Shown here one piece after another: positions 20,399 through 31,313 of a stretch of DNA of 64,000 nucleotides. A program made the translations under genes and the position numbers. Source of the stretch: Mesorhizobium neociceri (lineage in GTDB: Bacteria > Pseudomonadota > Alphaproteobacteria > Rhizobiales > Rhizobiaceae); the NCBI RefSeq assembly GCF_013520985.1, contig NZ_JACDTY010000001.1, positions 434,001 through 498,000 of the forward strand. The letters are read 5' to 3'. The first letter of the stretch is position 1, and each line of letters opens with the position of its first letter. The notes beneath the pieces were generated by a model. It worked only from the letters and a program-made list of their open reading frames with translations, was not told the origin of the DNA and ran no database searches.

Positions 20399-20436
20399 TG
20401 TTAACAGGCAGACGAGAGATCGTTTGCCTGTTAACA
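20399..20436 (+). promoter_or_regulatory. Long stem-loop with GNRA-type loop after ftsZ
   Basis: TTAACAGGCAGACGA (20401-20415) pairs with TCGTTTGCCTGTTAA (20420-20434) through one G-T wobble, and two flanking pairs extend it to a 17-bp stem. The loop is GAGA, which fits the stable GNRA class. It starts 23 bp after the ftsZ stop and no T-run follows, so it looks like a 3'-end stabiliser or Rho-dependent end rather than a plain terminator. It lies in the 275-bp ftsZ-lpxC gap, which also has two GANTC sites (20519, 20570) and presumably the lpxC promoter. Confidence 0.6.
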
Positions 20437-20651
20437 CTTAAAGTTATTTGATAACAAGGCGTTACGATGTGACGCTCACAGCCTGTCGCGGTTACACAGA
20501 GTAAGAAACCGTGATTTGGAGTCTCCCTGACGGACCACTATCTTTGCCGCAGCACTTTCGGTGTGCTGGGATTCGGGGAGTTGGCCCTGCCTGCCGATAA
20601 TCAAGAGCCGCGCCCTTTGGGGCTATAGAGCGGACACTGGCGTTATGGGCT

Positions 20652-21599
20652 ATGGGGTTTGTCTTGCAAGACTACCAGACGACACTTAGATCGCGTGCGA
20701 CGCTGACCGGTACCGGCGTTCACAGCGGCAAACCGGTCACGGTCAATTTCCTCCCCGCAGATGCCGACACCGGCGTCGTGTTTCACCTTTCCAATGGAAG
20801 CGCGAGCCGCGAATTCCGCGCGCTGGTTGCCGAAGTCGGCGCGACCGATCTCTGCACTATGCTTGGCGACCCGGCGGGCGAACACATCGCCACCGTCGAA
20901 CATCTGATGGCGACGCTTTTCGGGCTTGGCATCGACAACATCGTCATCGAGATCGACGGCCACGAGGTTCCGATCCTCGACGGTAGTGCTGTGGCGTTCG
21001 TGGAAGCCATTGACCAGGCCGGCATCGAGACGCTGGCGGTCAAGCGCCGCTACATCAGGGTGGTCAAGCCGGTCCGGATCGAGAACGGCGCCTCCTGGGC
21101 GGAATTCAGGCCCTATAGCGGCACCCGCTTCGAGGTCGAGATCGATTTCGAAAGCCCGGCGATCGGCCGTCAGCTGTTTGCCTCCGACATCAACCCCGAT
21201 GTCTTCCGCCAGGACATTGCACGCGCCCGCACCTTCGGTTTCATGAAGGATGTCGAGCGGCTGTGGGCGGCCGGCTATGCGCTGGGCTCCTCGCTGGAGA
21301 ACTCGCTGGTGATCGGCGACGACAACCGGGTGATCAACATGGGCGGCCTGCGCTATCCCAATGAATTCGCCCGCCACAAGACGATGGACGCGATGGGTGA
21401 TCTGGCGCTGGCCGGTGCCCGTTTCATCGGCTGCTTCCGCTCCTATCGCGGCGGCCACCGGATGAACGCCGCGGCGTTGCGGCGCCTGCTGTCTGACCGT
21501 TCGGCCTTCGAGGTCGTCGAGACGACACGCCGCGAGCGCGGCCGCACTGCCGAGATGAGCGCCGTCACCGGGCCCGTCTTTGCGCCCTGGGTGATCTGA
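20652..21599 (+). CDS. lpxC: UDP-3-O-acyl-N-acetylglucosamine deacetylase LpxC
   Basis: LpxC (315 residues) is the zinc deacetylase that commits UDP-GlcNAc to lipid A synthesis. The N-terminal half has TLTGTGVHSG and the zinc-ligand motif TVEHLMATLFGLGIDN (His84). The C-terminal half has the second zinc motif HKTMDAMGDL. Length matches the family. Its place right after ftsZ is the usual one and joins outer-membrane synthesis to the division cluster. The ATG follows CGTTATGGGCT with no strong ribosome site; an alternative ATG lies at 20645 but is out of frame. Confidence 0.97.
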   Translation: MGFVLQDYQTTLRSRATLTGTGVHSGKPVTVNFLPADADTGVVFHLSNGSASREFRALVAEVGATDLCTMLGDPAGEHIATVEHLMATLFGLGIDNIVIEIDGHEVPILDGSAVAFVEAIDQAGIETLAVKRRYIRVVKPVRIENGASWAEFRPYSGTRFEVEIDFESPAIGRQLFASDINPDVFRQDIARARTFGFMKDVERLWAAGYALGSSLENSLVIGDDNRVINMGGLRYPNEFARHKTMDAMGDLALAGARFIGCFRSYRGGHRMNAAALRRLLSDRSAFEVVETTRRERGRTAEMSAVTGPVFAPWVI

Positions 21600-21777
21600 T
21601 TCTTAACGATTTTCTGGCTTTCTGAGCGCTGGCTTGTGTTGCATGGATGCATCACTGGCCGGTGAAAGCGCATAGCTTTCGGGGCAACGCGAAGCCGCCA
21701 CAAAAATGTGCGATTGGCTAGACATAGCGTTGCTGGGCAAGGCAGTTATGGTTTATGGCTGCTGCCGTCTATTAGGT

Positions 21778-21822
21778 GCATGTCGCTCAAAAGTGGGGAC
21801 CAGTTTTGAGGGAACGCCATGC
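21778..21822. repeat. Palindromic intergenic repeat, copy A (upstream of bamD)
   Basis: The 45-bp imperfect palindrome has ends GCATGTCG and CGCCATGC and inner arms CTCAAAAGTGG / CCAGTTTTGAG. Its end sequence and layout match copy B at 22863-22904 in opposite orientation, so both belong to one repeat family. It occupies most of the 3' part of the lpxC-bamD gap. The rest of that gap (21600-21777) shows nothing I can name. Confidence 0.65.
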
Positions 21823-21862
21823 GAAAGGCATTGAAATAACGCCGAAAGGGCGCAATCCAATC

Positions 21863-22732
21863 ATGTTCTTCAAGCGAGTTGGTCAATCGAAAGCGCCGTA
21901 TCGGGCTGTTTTCCTGGCGCTTTCGGTGGTTGTGCCATCGCTGTTCCTCTCGGCCTGCATGTCGTCCGAGAAAGACGTCGATCTGTCGACCTATGTCGAC
22001 CAGACCGAACCGGCCGACGTCCTTTACAATCAAGGCCTTGCCAATCTCAATGCCGGTCGCCTGGATGAGGCGAGCAAGAAGTTCGACGCCGTCGACCGCC
22101 AGCATCCGTATTCGGAATTCGCCCGCAAATCGATGGTGATGGGCGCCTTCGCCGACTACCGCGCCGGCCATTATGACGAAGCGATCGGCTCGGCCAAGCG
22201 CTACCTCACGCTCTATCCGTCGACCGACGACGCAGCTTACGCGCAGTACATTATCGGCTTGAGCTACTACCGCCAGATCAAGGACGTGACCCAGGACCAG
22301 AAGGAAGCGCGCCAGACCGTGCAGACCATGCAGGATCTGGTGACGCGCTGGCCGACCTCGGAATATGTCGACGACGCCAAGGAAAAGATCCGCTTCGCCA
22401 ACGACCAGCTGGCCGGCAAGGAGATGCAGATCGGCCGCTACTATCTTGAGCGGCGCGAATACATCGCTGCCGTCAAGCGCTTCCGCAACGTGGTCGAGAA
22501 CTATTCCAACACCCGTCACGTCGAAGAGGCGCTGGCGCGCCTGACCGAAAGCTACTACGCGATGGGCCTGACCTCGGAAGCGCAAACAGCTGCCGCCGTG
22601 CTTGGCACCAACTATCCTGACAGCCAGTGGTACAAGGATTCCTACAAGCTGTTGCAGAGCAACGGGCTTGAGCCGCGCGAGAATGCGGGATCGTGGATAT
22701 CCAAGGCCGGAAAGCTGATCACCGGCGCCTGA
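21863..22732 (+). CDS. bamD: Outer membrane assembly lipoprotein BamD
   Basis: This lipoprotein of 289 residues starts at ATG 21863. The signal peptide ends in a clear lipobox, LSAC, with Cys32 as the lipidated residue. Tetratricopeptide-like repeats follow ([20 protein letters not shown], then SEFARKS..., [13 protein letters not shown]..., [10 protein letters not shown]). BamD is the essential partner of BamA in outer-membrane protein insertion. The frame is open further upstream through the palindromic repeat, but that part has no signal peptide and is rejected. Its location after lpxC is conserved in rhizobia. Confidence 0.94.
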   Translation: MFFKRVGQSKAPYRAVFLALSVVVPSLFLSACMSSEKDVDLSTYVDQTEPADVLYNQGLANLNAGRLDEASKKFDAVDRQHPYSEFARKSMVMGAFADYRAGHYDEAIGSAKRYLTLYPSTDDAAYAQYIIGLSYYRQIKDVTQDQKEARQTVQTMQDLVTRWPTSEYVDDAKEKIRFANDQLAGKEMQIGRYYLERREYIAAVKRFRNVVENYSNTRHVEEALARLTESYYAMGLTSEAQTAAAVLGTNYPDSQWYKDSYKLLQSNGLEPRENAGSWISKAGKLITGA

Positions 22733-22862
22733 CGCCTCGACTGAAGCGATCACAGCGCTTTTCGGATTGATCCGACGCTCAAACAAAAAGATAGTGCGGC
22801 GCTGCGACTCCACCGGTCGCATGCCGCATTGAGGCGCGTCGCGCCTTAGTCTCTTGTTTTGT

Positions 22863-22904
22863 GCATGCCGTTGCCCCAAACCGGTCCGCTTTGGGGCGAC
22901 ATGC
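22863..22904. repeat. Palindromic intergenic repeat, copy B (upstream of recN)
   Basis: This 42-bp palindrome has ends GCATGCCG and CGACATGC with arms CCCCAAACCGG / CCGCTTTGGGG. It is the reverse-oriented relative of copy A (21778-21822). A second, unrelated repeat-like stretch, with CGCTTTTCGGATTGATCCG, precedes it at about 22756-22774. Together they fill the 189-bp bamD-recN gap. Confidence 0.65.
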
Positions 22905-22921
22905 GATAGGTTCGGGTTCTG

Positions 22922-24595
22922 ATGCTTTCCAGACTGTCGATCCGCGATATCGTCCTGATCGAGAAGCTGGATATCGACTTCCAGCCCGGCCTTTCCGTGC
23001 TGACCGGTGAAACCGGCGCCGGCAAATCCATCCTGCTCGACGCACTGTCGCTGGCGCTTGGCGCGCGCGGCGACGCCTCGCTGGTGCGTCACGGTGCGGC
23101 CCAGGGCCAGGTCATTGCCGTGTTCGATGTGCCGCGCAACCACCCGGTGCGCGCTCTGCTGGCCGAAAACGCCATCGAGGATGACGGCGACATCATCCTG
23201 CGCCGGTTGCAGACGGCGGATGGCCGCACGCGTGTCTTCGTCAATGACCAGCCGTCCAGCGTCACTTTGATGCGCGACATCGGCCACGCGCTGGTCGAGA
23301 TTCACGGCCAGCACGATGAGCGCGCTTTGGTCGATCCTGGCGCGCATCGCGACTTGCTGGACAGTTTTGGCGGCCATCTCGGTGCTGCCCGTGCCTCAGG
23401 CGAGGCATGGCGCTACTGGCGCGACTGCGAGCAGGACTTTGCCCGGCACCGCGCCAAGGTCGAGGCGGCGGCGCGCGAGGCCGATTATCTCAGGGCCTCG
23501 GTCGCCGAGCTGGCGAAGCTCGATCCGCAGCCCGGCGAGGAAACGCAACTGGCGGAGCTGCGCGCCACGATGATGCGGGCGGAAAAGATCGCTTCGGAAA
23601 TACACGACGCGCAGGATGTGCTGTCAGGCCCGTCCTCGCCGCTGCCGCAACTGGCCAGCCTGCTGAGAAGGCTGCAGCGCAAGGCGAGCGAAGCGCCTGG
23701 ATTGCTCGAGGATGTGGTGAAGTCACTGGATGAGGCGATGCTGTCGCTGGATGCCGCGCAGTCCGGCGTCGAGGCGGCTTTGCGCGCGACAGAATATGAT
23801 CCGCAGCGGCTGGAAAAGGCGGAGGAGCGGCTGTTTTCGCTGCGCGCGGCGTCACGCAAGCACAGCGTCGCGGTCGACGATCTGGCGCAGCTGCGCGACA
23901 CCATGTCGGCCGACCTTGCCGATCTTGATGCCGGCGAGGGGCGCCTGCATGTCCTGGAAAAGCAGGCGGCAGCAGCGCGCGAGGCCTATGACATTTCCGC
24001 GGCCCAGCTGTCCTCGCTTCGCCAAGCGGCGGCGGTCGGCTTGACCAAGGCTGTGATGGCCGAACTGCCGGCGCTGAAGCTCGAGCGGGCCGAGTTCATC
24101 GTCGAACTGACCAGCGATGGCGAGAACCGCATGGAAGAGGGCATCGACCAGGTCGAGTTCTGGGTGCGCACCAATCCCGGCACCAGGCCCGGCCCGATGA
24201 TGAAGGTCGCGTCCGGCGGCGAGCTGTCGCGCTTCCTGCTGGCGCTCAAGGTAGCGCTGGCCGACCGTGGCTCGGCGCCGACATTGGTCTTCGACGAGAT
24301 CGATACAGGCGTCGGCGGCGCCGTGGCCGATGCCATCGGGCAGCGGTTGGCCAGGCTGTCGACGCGGGTGCAGGTCCTGTCGGTGACGCACGCGCCGCAA
24401 GTGGCGGCGCGCGCGGCGACGCATTTCCTGATCTCCAAATCCGGCGGCTCGGACAAGGTCGCCACCGGCATTGCCGAGATGGACCGTGCGTCGCGTCAGG
24501 AAGAGATCGCACGCATGCTGGCCGGCGCAACCATCACCGACGAGGCCCGTGCGGCGGCTGAGCGGCTGCTGCGCGAGAATACCGCTGCCGCCTAG
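22922..24595 (+). CDS. recN: DNA repair protein RecN
   Basis: RecN (557 residues) is an SMC-like ATPase that acts in recombinational repair of double-strand breaks. The N-terminal Walker A is GETGAGKS (Gly29-Ser36), with the Q-loop region HGQHDERALVDPGAHRDLLD. The central part is a long charged helical region fitting the coiled coil. The C-terminal half has the ABC signature ASGGELSRFLLALK, Walker B as TLVFDEIDTGVGG, and a late histidine in SVTHAPQVAA. It shares orientation with bamD and ligA. Confidence 0.97.
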   Translation: MLSRLSIRDIVLIEKLDIDFQPGLSVLTGETGAGKSILLDALSLALGARGDASLVRHGAAQGQVIAVFDVPRNHPVRALLAENAIEDDGDIILRRLQTADGRTRVFVNDQPSSVTLMRDIGHALVEIHGQHDERALVDPGAHRDLLDSFGGHLGAARASGEAWRYWRDCEQDFARHRAKVEAAAREADYLRASVAELAKLDPQPGEETQLAELRATMMRAEKIASEIHDAQDVLSGPSSPLPQLASLLRRLQRKASEAPGLLEDVVKSLDEAMLSLDAAQSGVEAALRATEYDPQRLEKAEERLFSLRAASRKHSVAVDDLAQLRDTMSADLADLDAGEGRLHVLEKQAAAAREAYDISAAQLSSLRQAAAVGLTKAVMAELPALKLERAEFIVELTSDGENRMEEGIDQVEFWVRTNPGTRPGPMMKVASGGELSRFLLALKVALADRGSAPTLVFDEIDTGVGGAVADAIGQRLARLSTRVQVLSVTHAPQVAARAATHFLISKSGGSDKVATGIAEMDRASRQEEIARMLAGATITDEARAAAERLLRENTAAA

Positions 24596-24695
24596 CCATT
24601 ATCGGCTTTCGGCAGAGTCAGGATATGGCTCCATCCCGCTGTTCGGGAATGATTTTCCCAAGGCCGCTCTCCCCTGTGAGAGAATCCTGATCTAA

Positions 24696-27622
<2,927 letters not shown>

Positions 27623-27634
27623 CACGCTGTACGG

Positions 27635-28393
27635 CTACATCCGCATCAAAAGACCGCCGTCCACGGCGAGCTCAATGCCGGTGATATAACTTGCTGCGTC
27701 GGAGAGCAGGAAGAGCGCGGCGTTGGCCATGTCCTGCGGCGTGCCGATGCGGCCGAGCGGCGCATAATTGGCAACGGCAGCGCGCTTCTCGTCGGTGTCC
27801 CAGCGTGCCTGCAGCGGGGTCAGAGCCATGCCGGGACAGATCGAATTGGAGCGGATGCCATCGCTCGCCAGCTGCATGGCCAGCGACTTCGACAGCGCAC
27901 AGACGCCGGCCTTGGAGGCCTGGTAGGCATCCTGCGGGGTCGGATCGCCGCGATACCACTGGATGGTCGAGAAATGCACCATGGCGCCGCCGCGCCCGCC
28001 GGCACGCATATGCGGAACCACCGCCCGCGCGGTATGGACAAAGGATTTCAGATTGATGTTGAAGACCTGGTCCCAGACATCGAGGTCCATCTCGAGGGCC
28101 GATTTGTCGCGGCCGAACCACAGCACGCCTGCGACATTGGCGAGATAGTCGATGCCGCCGCGCTCGCGGCCCGCAGCGTTGATGGTCTGCTCGACAAAGG
28201 CAGCGTCGGTGAGGTCGCCTTGCGCGAAGGTGAGCCTGTCGTCATAGGCGGCGAGCGAGGCCGGACGCGGCTTGACGTCGATGGCGGTGACCGAAGCGCC
28301 GGCATCGAGCAACGCCAAGGTGATGGCTTCACCCATGCCGCCGCCGGCGCCGGTGACGACCGCATGCCTGCCGGTGAAATCATAAGCGATCAT
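27635..28393 (-). CDS. Short-chain dehydrogenase/reductase (SDR)
   Basis: This classical SDR of 252 residues is an NAD(P)-dependent oxidoreductase whose substrate cannot be read from the sequence. The cofactor loop is VVTGAGGGMGEAITLAL (TGxxxGxG). NVAG marks the stabilising Asn, and the catalytic set is Ser in HFSTIQW and Tyr-Lys in YQASK. The C-terminal SDAASYITGIELAVDGGLLM is the usual SDR end. The ATG at 28393 sits just before the cofactor-binding strand and has GAGGGGGTT upstream. It is monocistronic and convergent with the DUF2461 gene. The 232-bp gap to the next gene shows nothing notable. Confidence 0.9.
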   Translation of the reverse strand: MIAYDFTGRHAVVTGAGGGMGEAITLALLDAGASVTAIDVKPRPASLAAYDDRLTFAQGDLTDAAFVEQTINAAGRERGGIDYLANVAGVLWFGRDKSALEMDLDVWDQVFNINLKSFVHTARAVVPHMRAGGRGGAMVHFSTIQWYRGDPTPQDAYQASKAGVCALSKSLAMQLASDGIRSNSICPGMALTPLQARWDTDEKRAAVANYAPLGRIGTPQDMANAALFLLSDAASYITGIELAVDGGLLMRM

Positions 28394-28625
28394 CTGAACC
28401 CCCTCGTGTACTTCTTTCTGGTCGCCACCTTCATGACCCGCTTCCAGACGCCAGGCAAGGAAAGCGCAGGTCTCGCACATCACCAACTTCGAAATGACAG
28501 CGCTATTTCGTCAGTAGGCAGAATAACCCTTCGTCCAAGATTCGCCCTCTTTTCAGCGCGACGCTGCTAATCAAGCAGAGCGCGGCATCCGATATTCGTT
28601 GCGCTGGGTCTATGAGGCCGTTGTT

Positions 28626-28943
28626 GTGACGCCGGGTCGATACATCGTTTTGGGTGCAACCCTGTTCGGGCTCGCCGGCTGCATCGTTGGCGAGACTTTC
28701 GACATTGTTGAGCTGCGCCGGGATGCGGACGGCGCGGAGGCTGTGTGCTCAAGCGGCACCTATGGCGTCAACATGTCAGGACAAAGCAAGAATCCTCCAC
28801 CCAACGTTACACGATGCGTGGCGGCTTGTGAGAAAGCCGGTTTCATTTTTGTCAAAAGCTTTCCTCGAAGCGACCTCATCATTGAGACCAAAGGGCTTGG
28901 CGATATCCCGGAAAGTGAATGCACGATTTCGCGTAAATCCTAG
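28626..28943 (+). CDS. Small predicted lipoprotein, unknown function
   Basis: The 105-residue product starts at GTG 28626 as MTPGRYIVLGATLFGLAGC, a short signal peptide ending in a plausible lipobox (GLAGC). The mature part has four further cysteines, in EAVCSS, RCVAAC and SEC, and no transmembrane segment. An in-frame TTG at 28599 would add nine residues before the signal and is less likely. I do not recognise the family. The gene stands alone between a divergent SDR and azlC. Codon use looks less biased than in its neighbours. Confidence 0.6.
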   Translation: MTPGRYIVLGATLFGLAGCIVGETFDIVELRRDADGAEAVCSSGTYGVNMSGQSKNPPPNVTRCVAACEKAGFIFVKSFPRSDLIIETKGLGDIPESECTISRKS

Positions 28944-29038
28944 CGGCGATCATTTCCGCTGATCGTTTGGCTCAAGCGAATTGGTGTGACAACCGAGCCG
29001 GCTCTGCCTACATACCGCGCTTCGTGAAGGAGCGCTCT

Positions 29039-29767
29039 ATGGCGGTGGAAGCAATTTCCGAAAAAAGTGCGAAGAGCGATTTCTGGGACGGCGTGAGGCT
29101 GTCGATGCCGGTGGTCGTCGCCGCGGCGCCCTTTGGGCTGCTGTTCGGCGCCATTGCTGTCGATAATGGCTTCTCCGTTCTCGAAGCTTCTTTGATGAGC
29201 GCGCTGATCTTCGGCGGCGCCAGCCAGATGGTCGGCATCGAATTGTTCGGCCAGCATGTCGCGCCATGGCTGATCGTGCTGTCCATCTTCGCGGTCAATT
29301 TCCGTCACGTGCTTTACTCCGCCAGCATCGGCCGACGCATCGCGCATTGGCCTGTCATTCAGCAGGCACTGGGCTATTTCGTGCTCACCGATCCGCAGTT
29401 CGCCGTGGCCGAGGCCAGGGCAGAGTCCGGCCGTCCGGTTGGCTTCGTCTGGTATATGGGGCTTGGACTGCCGGTCTATGTGTTCTGGGTGGTCGAGAGC
29501 GGCCTGGGCGCCGTGTTCGGCAAGCTTATCCCGGACACGCATGCGCTCGGCATCGACTTCCTGCTGCCGATCTATTTCCTCGGCCTGGTCATGGGTTTTC
29601 GCAAACGGCCCTTGTGGCTGCCAGTGGTGATTGCCAGTGCGGCCGCCTCGATCATTGCCTACAAGACGGTCGGTTCGCCCTGGCACGTCTCCATCGGCGC
29701 CATTGCCGGCGTGCTTCTGGCCGTCATCCTGCCGCCCCATCATAGCGGCGTGGAGGCAAAGCGATGA
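29039..29767 (+). CDS. azlC: AzlC family amino-acid exporter, large subunit
   Basis: AzlC (242 residues) is the large subunit of the AzlCD branched-chain amino-acid exporter (LIV-E family). The N-terminal signature VVAAAPFGLLFGAIAVDNGFS and the motif FGGASQM are visible, followed by NFRHVLYSASI and several hydrophobic segments. I chose ATG 29039 because GAAGGAG precedes it. The last four bases overlap azlD (ATGA), as is usual for the pair. Which substrate it exports is not shown by the sequence. Confidence 0.9.
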   Translation: MAVEAISEKSAKSDFWDGVRLSMPVVVAAAPFGLLFGAIAVDNGFSVLEASLMSALIFGGASQMVGIELFGQHVAPWLIVLSIFAVNFRHVLYSASIGRRIAHWPVIQQALGYFVLTDPQFAVAEARAESGRPVGFVWYMGLGLPVYVFWVVESGLGAVFGKLIPDTHALGIDFLLPIYFLGLVMGFRKRPLWLPVVIASAAASIIAYKTVGSPWHVSIGAIAGVLLAVILPPHHSGVEAKR

Positions 29768-30060
29768 GTGCCACCTTCTGGATCATCATTGCCGGTGCGA
29801 TCGCCACCTATCTCACCCGCGTTGGCGGCCACCTGGTGATCTCGCGCTTCGACCACATCCATCCGCGCGTCGAGGCGGGCCTGAACGCCGTGCCGGCGGC
29901 GGTGCTGACGACGCTGGTGGCTCCCGCCGCGCTCAGCGCCGGGCCGGCGGAATGGGCGGCGCTGACCGTCGCCGCCGCCGTCTCGCTGCGCGGCGGACTG
30001 ATGGCGATGTTCTTGGCCGGAGCGGCGGTGCTGATCCTGGCGCGGCAGTTCGCCGGCTGA
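29764..30060 (+). CDS. azlD: AzlD family amino-acid exporter, small subunit
   Basis: The 98-residue product has three to four hydrophobic helices and the AzlD pattern TYLTRVGG near the N-terminus, PAAVLTTLVAPAA in the middle and VSLRGG before the last helix. It is the small subunit that pairs with AzlC. It is coupled to azlC by a 4-bp overlap. An antisense reading frame runs into its 3' half (see the entry at 29808-30302). Confidence 0.9.
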   Translation: MSATFWIIIAGAIATYLTRVGGHLVISRFDHIHPRVEAGLNAVPAAVLTTLVAPAALSAGPAEWAALTVAAAVSLRGGLMAMFLAGAAVLILARQFAG

Positions 30061-30302
30061 CTTTTTGTCTTAGTCAGTCCACGTATGCTCACTAACGCAG
30101 CGCCGACACATGTGGTGATCGAGGCAATAATTCCAGTCAGGCGCTTCTTGAAAATCGAAGCGATCCACACCGCGCTCAGCCGAATTGCCTCCGATCTCTC
30201 CTGATGGGCGTGACGCACAAGGTTGGTGTAAAGGGCCTCGCGCTGCATCGGAGTCAATGCGCCAAGATCGATCGGCCAGTGGCCGAGAGGTTCAGGTGAC
30301 AT
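29808..30302 (-). CDS. Small hypothetical protein running antisense into azlD, possibly frameshifted
   Basis: The first ~75 codons, from ATG 30302 (GGGAG six bases upstream) to about 30060, read like a real protein: ALTPMQREALYTNLVRHAHQERSE, then a hydrophobic stretch KRLTGIIASITTCVGAALV. After this the frame lies opposite azlD and looks like shadow sequence. A one-base shift near 30089 would reach the stop TAG after GCTGCGT. So the gene is either a short ORF with a damaged 3' end or simply extends antisense into azlD. No family was recognised. It is divergent from the LysR gene. Confidence 0.4.
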   Translation of the reverse strand: MSPEPLGHWPIDLGALTPMQREALYTNLVRHAHQERSEAIRLSAVWIASIFKKRLTGIIASITTCVGAALVSIRGLTKTKSQPANCRARISTAAPAKNIAISPPRSETAAATVSAAHSAGPALSAAGATSVVSTAAGTAFRPASTRGWMWSKREITRWPPTRVR

Positions 30303-30372
30303 TTCCATCTCCCGTGGTTGACCGCCCGAATCGGCGTCAATAACAGGCGATTTACGCGCCGTTGATCATCAG

Positions 30373-30400
30373 ATAAAATGAATTATTAAGATCATTTTAT
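30373..30400. promoter_or_regulatory. Perfect 9-bp inverted repeat before a LysR gene
   Basis: ATAAAATGA (30373-30381) and TCATTTTAT (30392-30400) are exact inverted repeats separated by 10 bp, in an unusually AT-rich stretch. The dyad ends 16 bp before the LysR start codon, overlapping the likely ribosome-loading zone and promoter. It would suit autoregulation by the LysR protein or binding by another dimeric regulator. No other dyad of this sequence occurs next to azlCD. Confidence 0.55.
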
Positions 30401-30416
30401 TCTCCGGGAGAGATAT

Positions 30417-31313
30417 ATGGATTTGGCCGACCTTCGCATCTTTCGCATGGTGGTGCGCGAGGGCGGTATCACCAAGGCAGCGGAAAAGCTGTTTCGTGTG
30501 CAGTCCAACGTGACCACTCGCATCCGGCAGCTTGAAGAGGATCTGGGCGTCCGGCTGTTTATCCGCGAAGGCAAGCGGCTGCAGGTGTCGGCAGCCGGCC
30601 GAAGGTTGGTTGTCTATGCGGACCGGTTGCTGGCGCTTGCCGAGGAAGCGCGAACGGCGGTCCTCGATCCGCGCCCACGCGGTAAGCTGCGACTTGGCGC
30701 TATGGAGAGCACCGCCGCAGCTCGGCTTCCTGGCCTGCTCGCCGAGTACCACGCACGCTATCCCGAGGTGGAGATCCAACTGCGCACCGGCAACCCGCAG
30801 GTTCTCGCGGCCGCCATGCTCGCCGGCGAACTCGACGCTGCGCTCGCGGCCGAGCCGCTCGCAGACGCTCCGTTCGAGAAGCAGGCTGCATTTTGCGAGG
30901 AGTTGGTCATTGTCTCGGCGGCATCGCGCGGTTCGATTGAGGACCGCAGCGACATGCCCAAAACCATGATAGCCTTCGAGCATGGCTGTCCACATCGCAG
31001 GCGGCTGGAAGAATGGTATGCGCGCCGAGGCTTCATGGCCGAGCAAATCGTCGAGCTCGGTTCATATCATGCGATGCTCGGTTGCGTGGCGGCTGGCATG
31101 GGCATAGCGCTGATGCCCAAAAGCGTGCTCAAGGGCTTCCCTGAAAGTGGCAGGCTGCAGGTGCATGAACTGCCTTCGGACGAGGACAGTGCCCTGACGG
31201 TATTGTTTTGGCGCAAGGGAGCCGGCTCTCCCAACGTCCAGGCTTTGCGGGAGCTGCTTGCGGAGCAAGGCTCCCCAATACCAAGCAAGGTTGCCGCCGC
31301 GACTACTGCTTGA
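30417..31313 (+). CDS. LysR family transcriptional regulator
   Basis: The 298-residue protein has an N-terminal winged helix-turn-helix (FRMVVREGGITKAAEKLFRVQSNVTTRIRQLEEDLG, here only named by its ends) at about residues 5-60. A LysR substrate-binding domain follows from about residue 90 (KLRLGAMESTAAARLPGLL). Its targets are unknown; the divergent small ORF and azlCD are the nearest candidates. GGGAG precedes the ATG. The 3' end overlaps by 11 bp the stop end of the convergent aminopeptidase gene. Confidence 0.93.
   Translation: MDLADLRIFRMVVREGGITKAAEKLFRVQSNVTTRIRQLEEDLGVRLFIREGKRLQVSAAGRRLVVYADRLLALAEEARTAVLDPRPRGKLRLGAMESTAAARLPGLLAEYHARYPEVEIQLRTGNPQVLAAAMLAGELDAALAAEPLADAPFEKQAAFCEELVIVSAASRGSIEDRSDMPKTMIAFEHGCPHRRRLEEWYARRGFMAEQIVELGSYHAMLGCVAAGMGIALMPKSVLKGFPESGRLQVHELPSDEDSALTVLFWRKGAGSPNVQALRELLAEQGSPIPSKVAAATTA

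Noticed and set aside
20377..20470. CtrA-like sites (TTAA-N7-TTAA) in the ftsZ-lpxC gap, suggested by several TTAAC repeats
   Set aside because: No pair has both halves at the right spacing; the closest, TTAACGGTATGTAAC, lacks the second half, and the repeats are explained by the hairpin.
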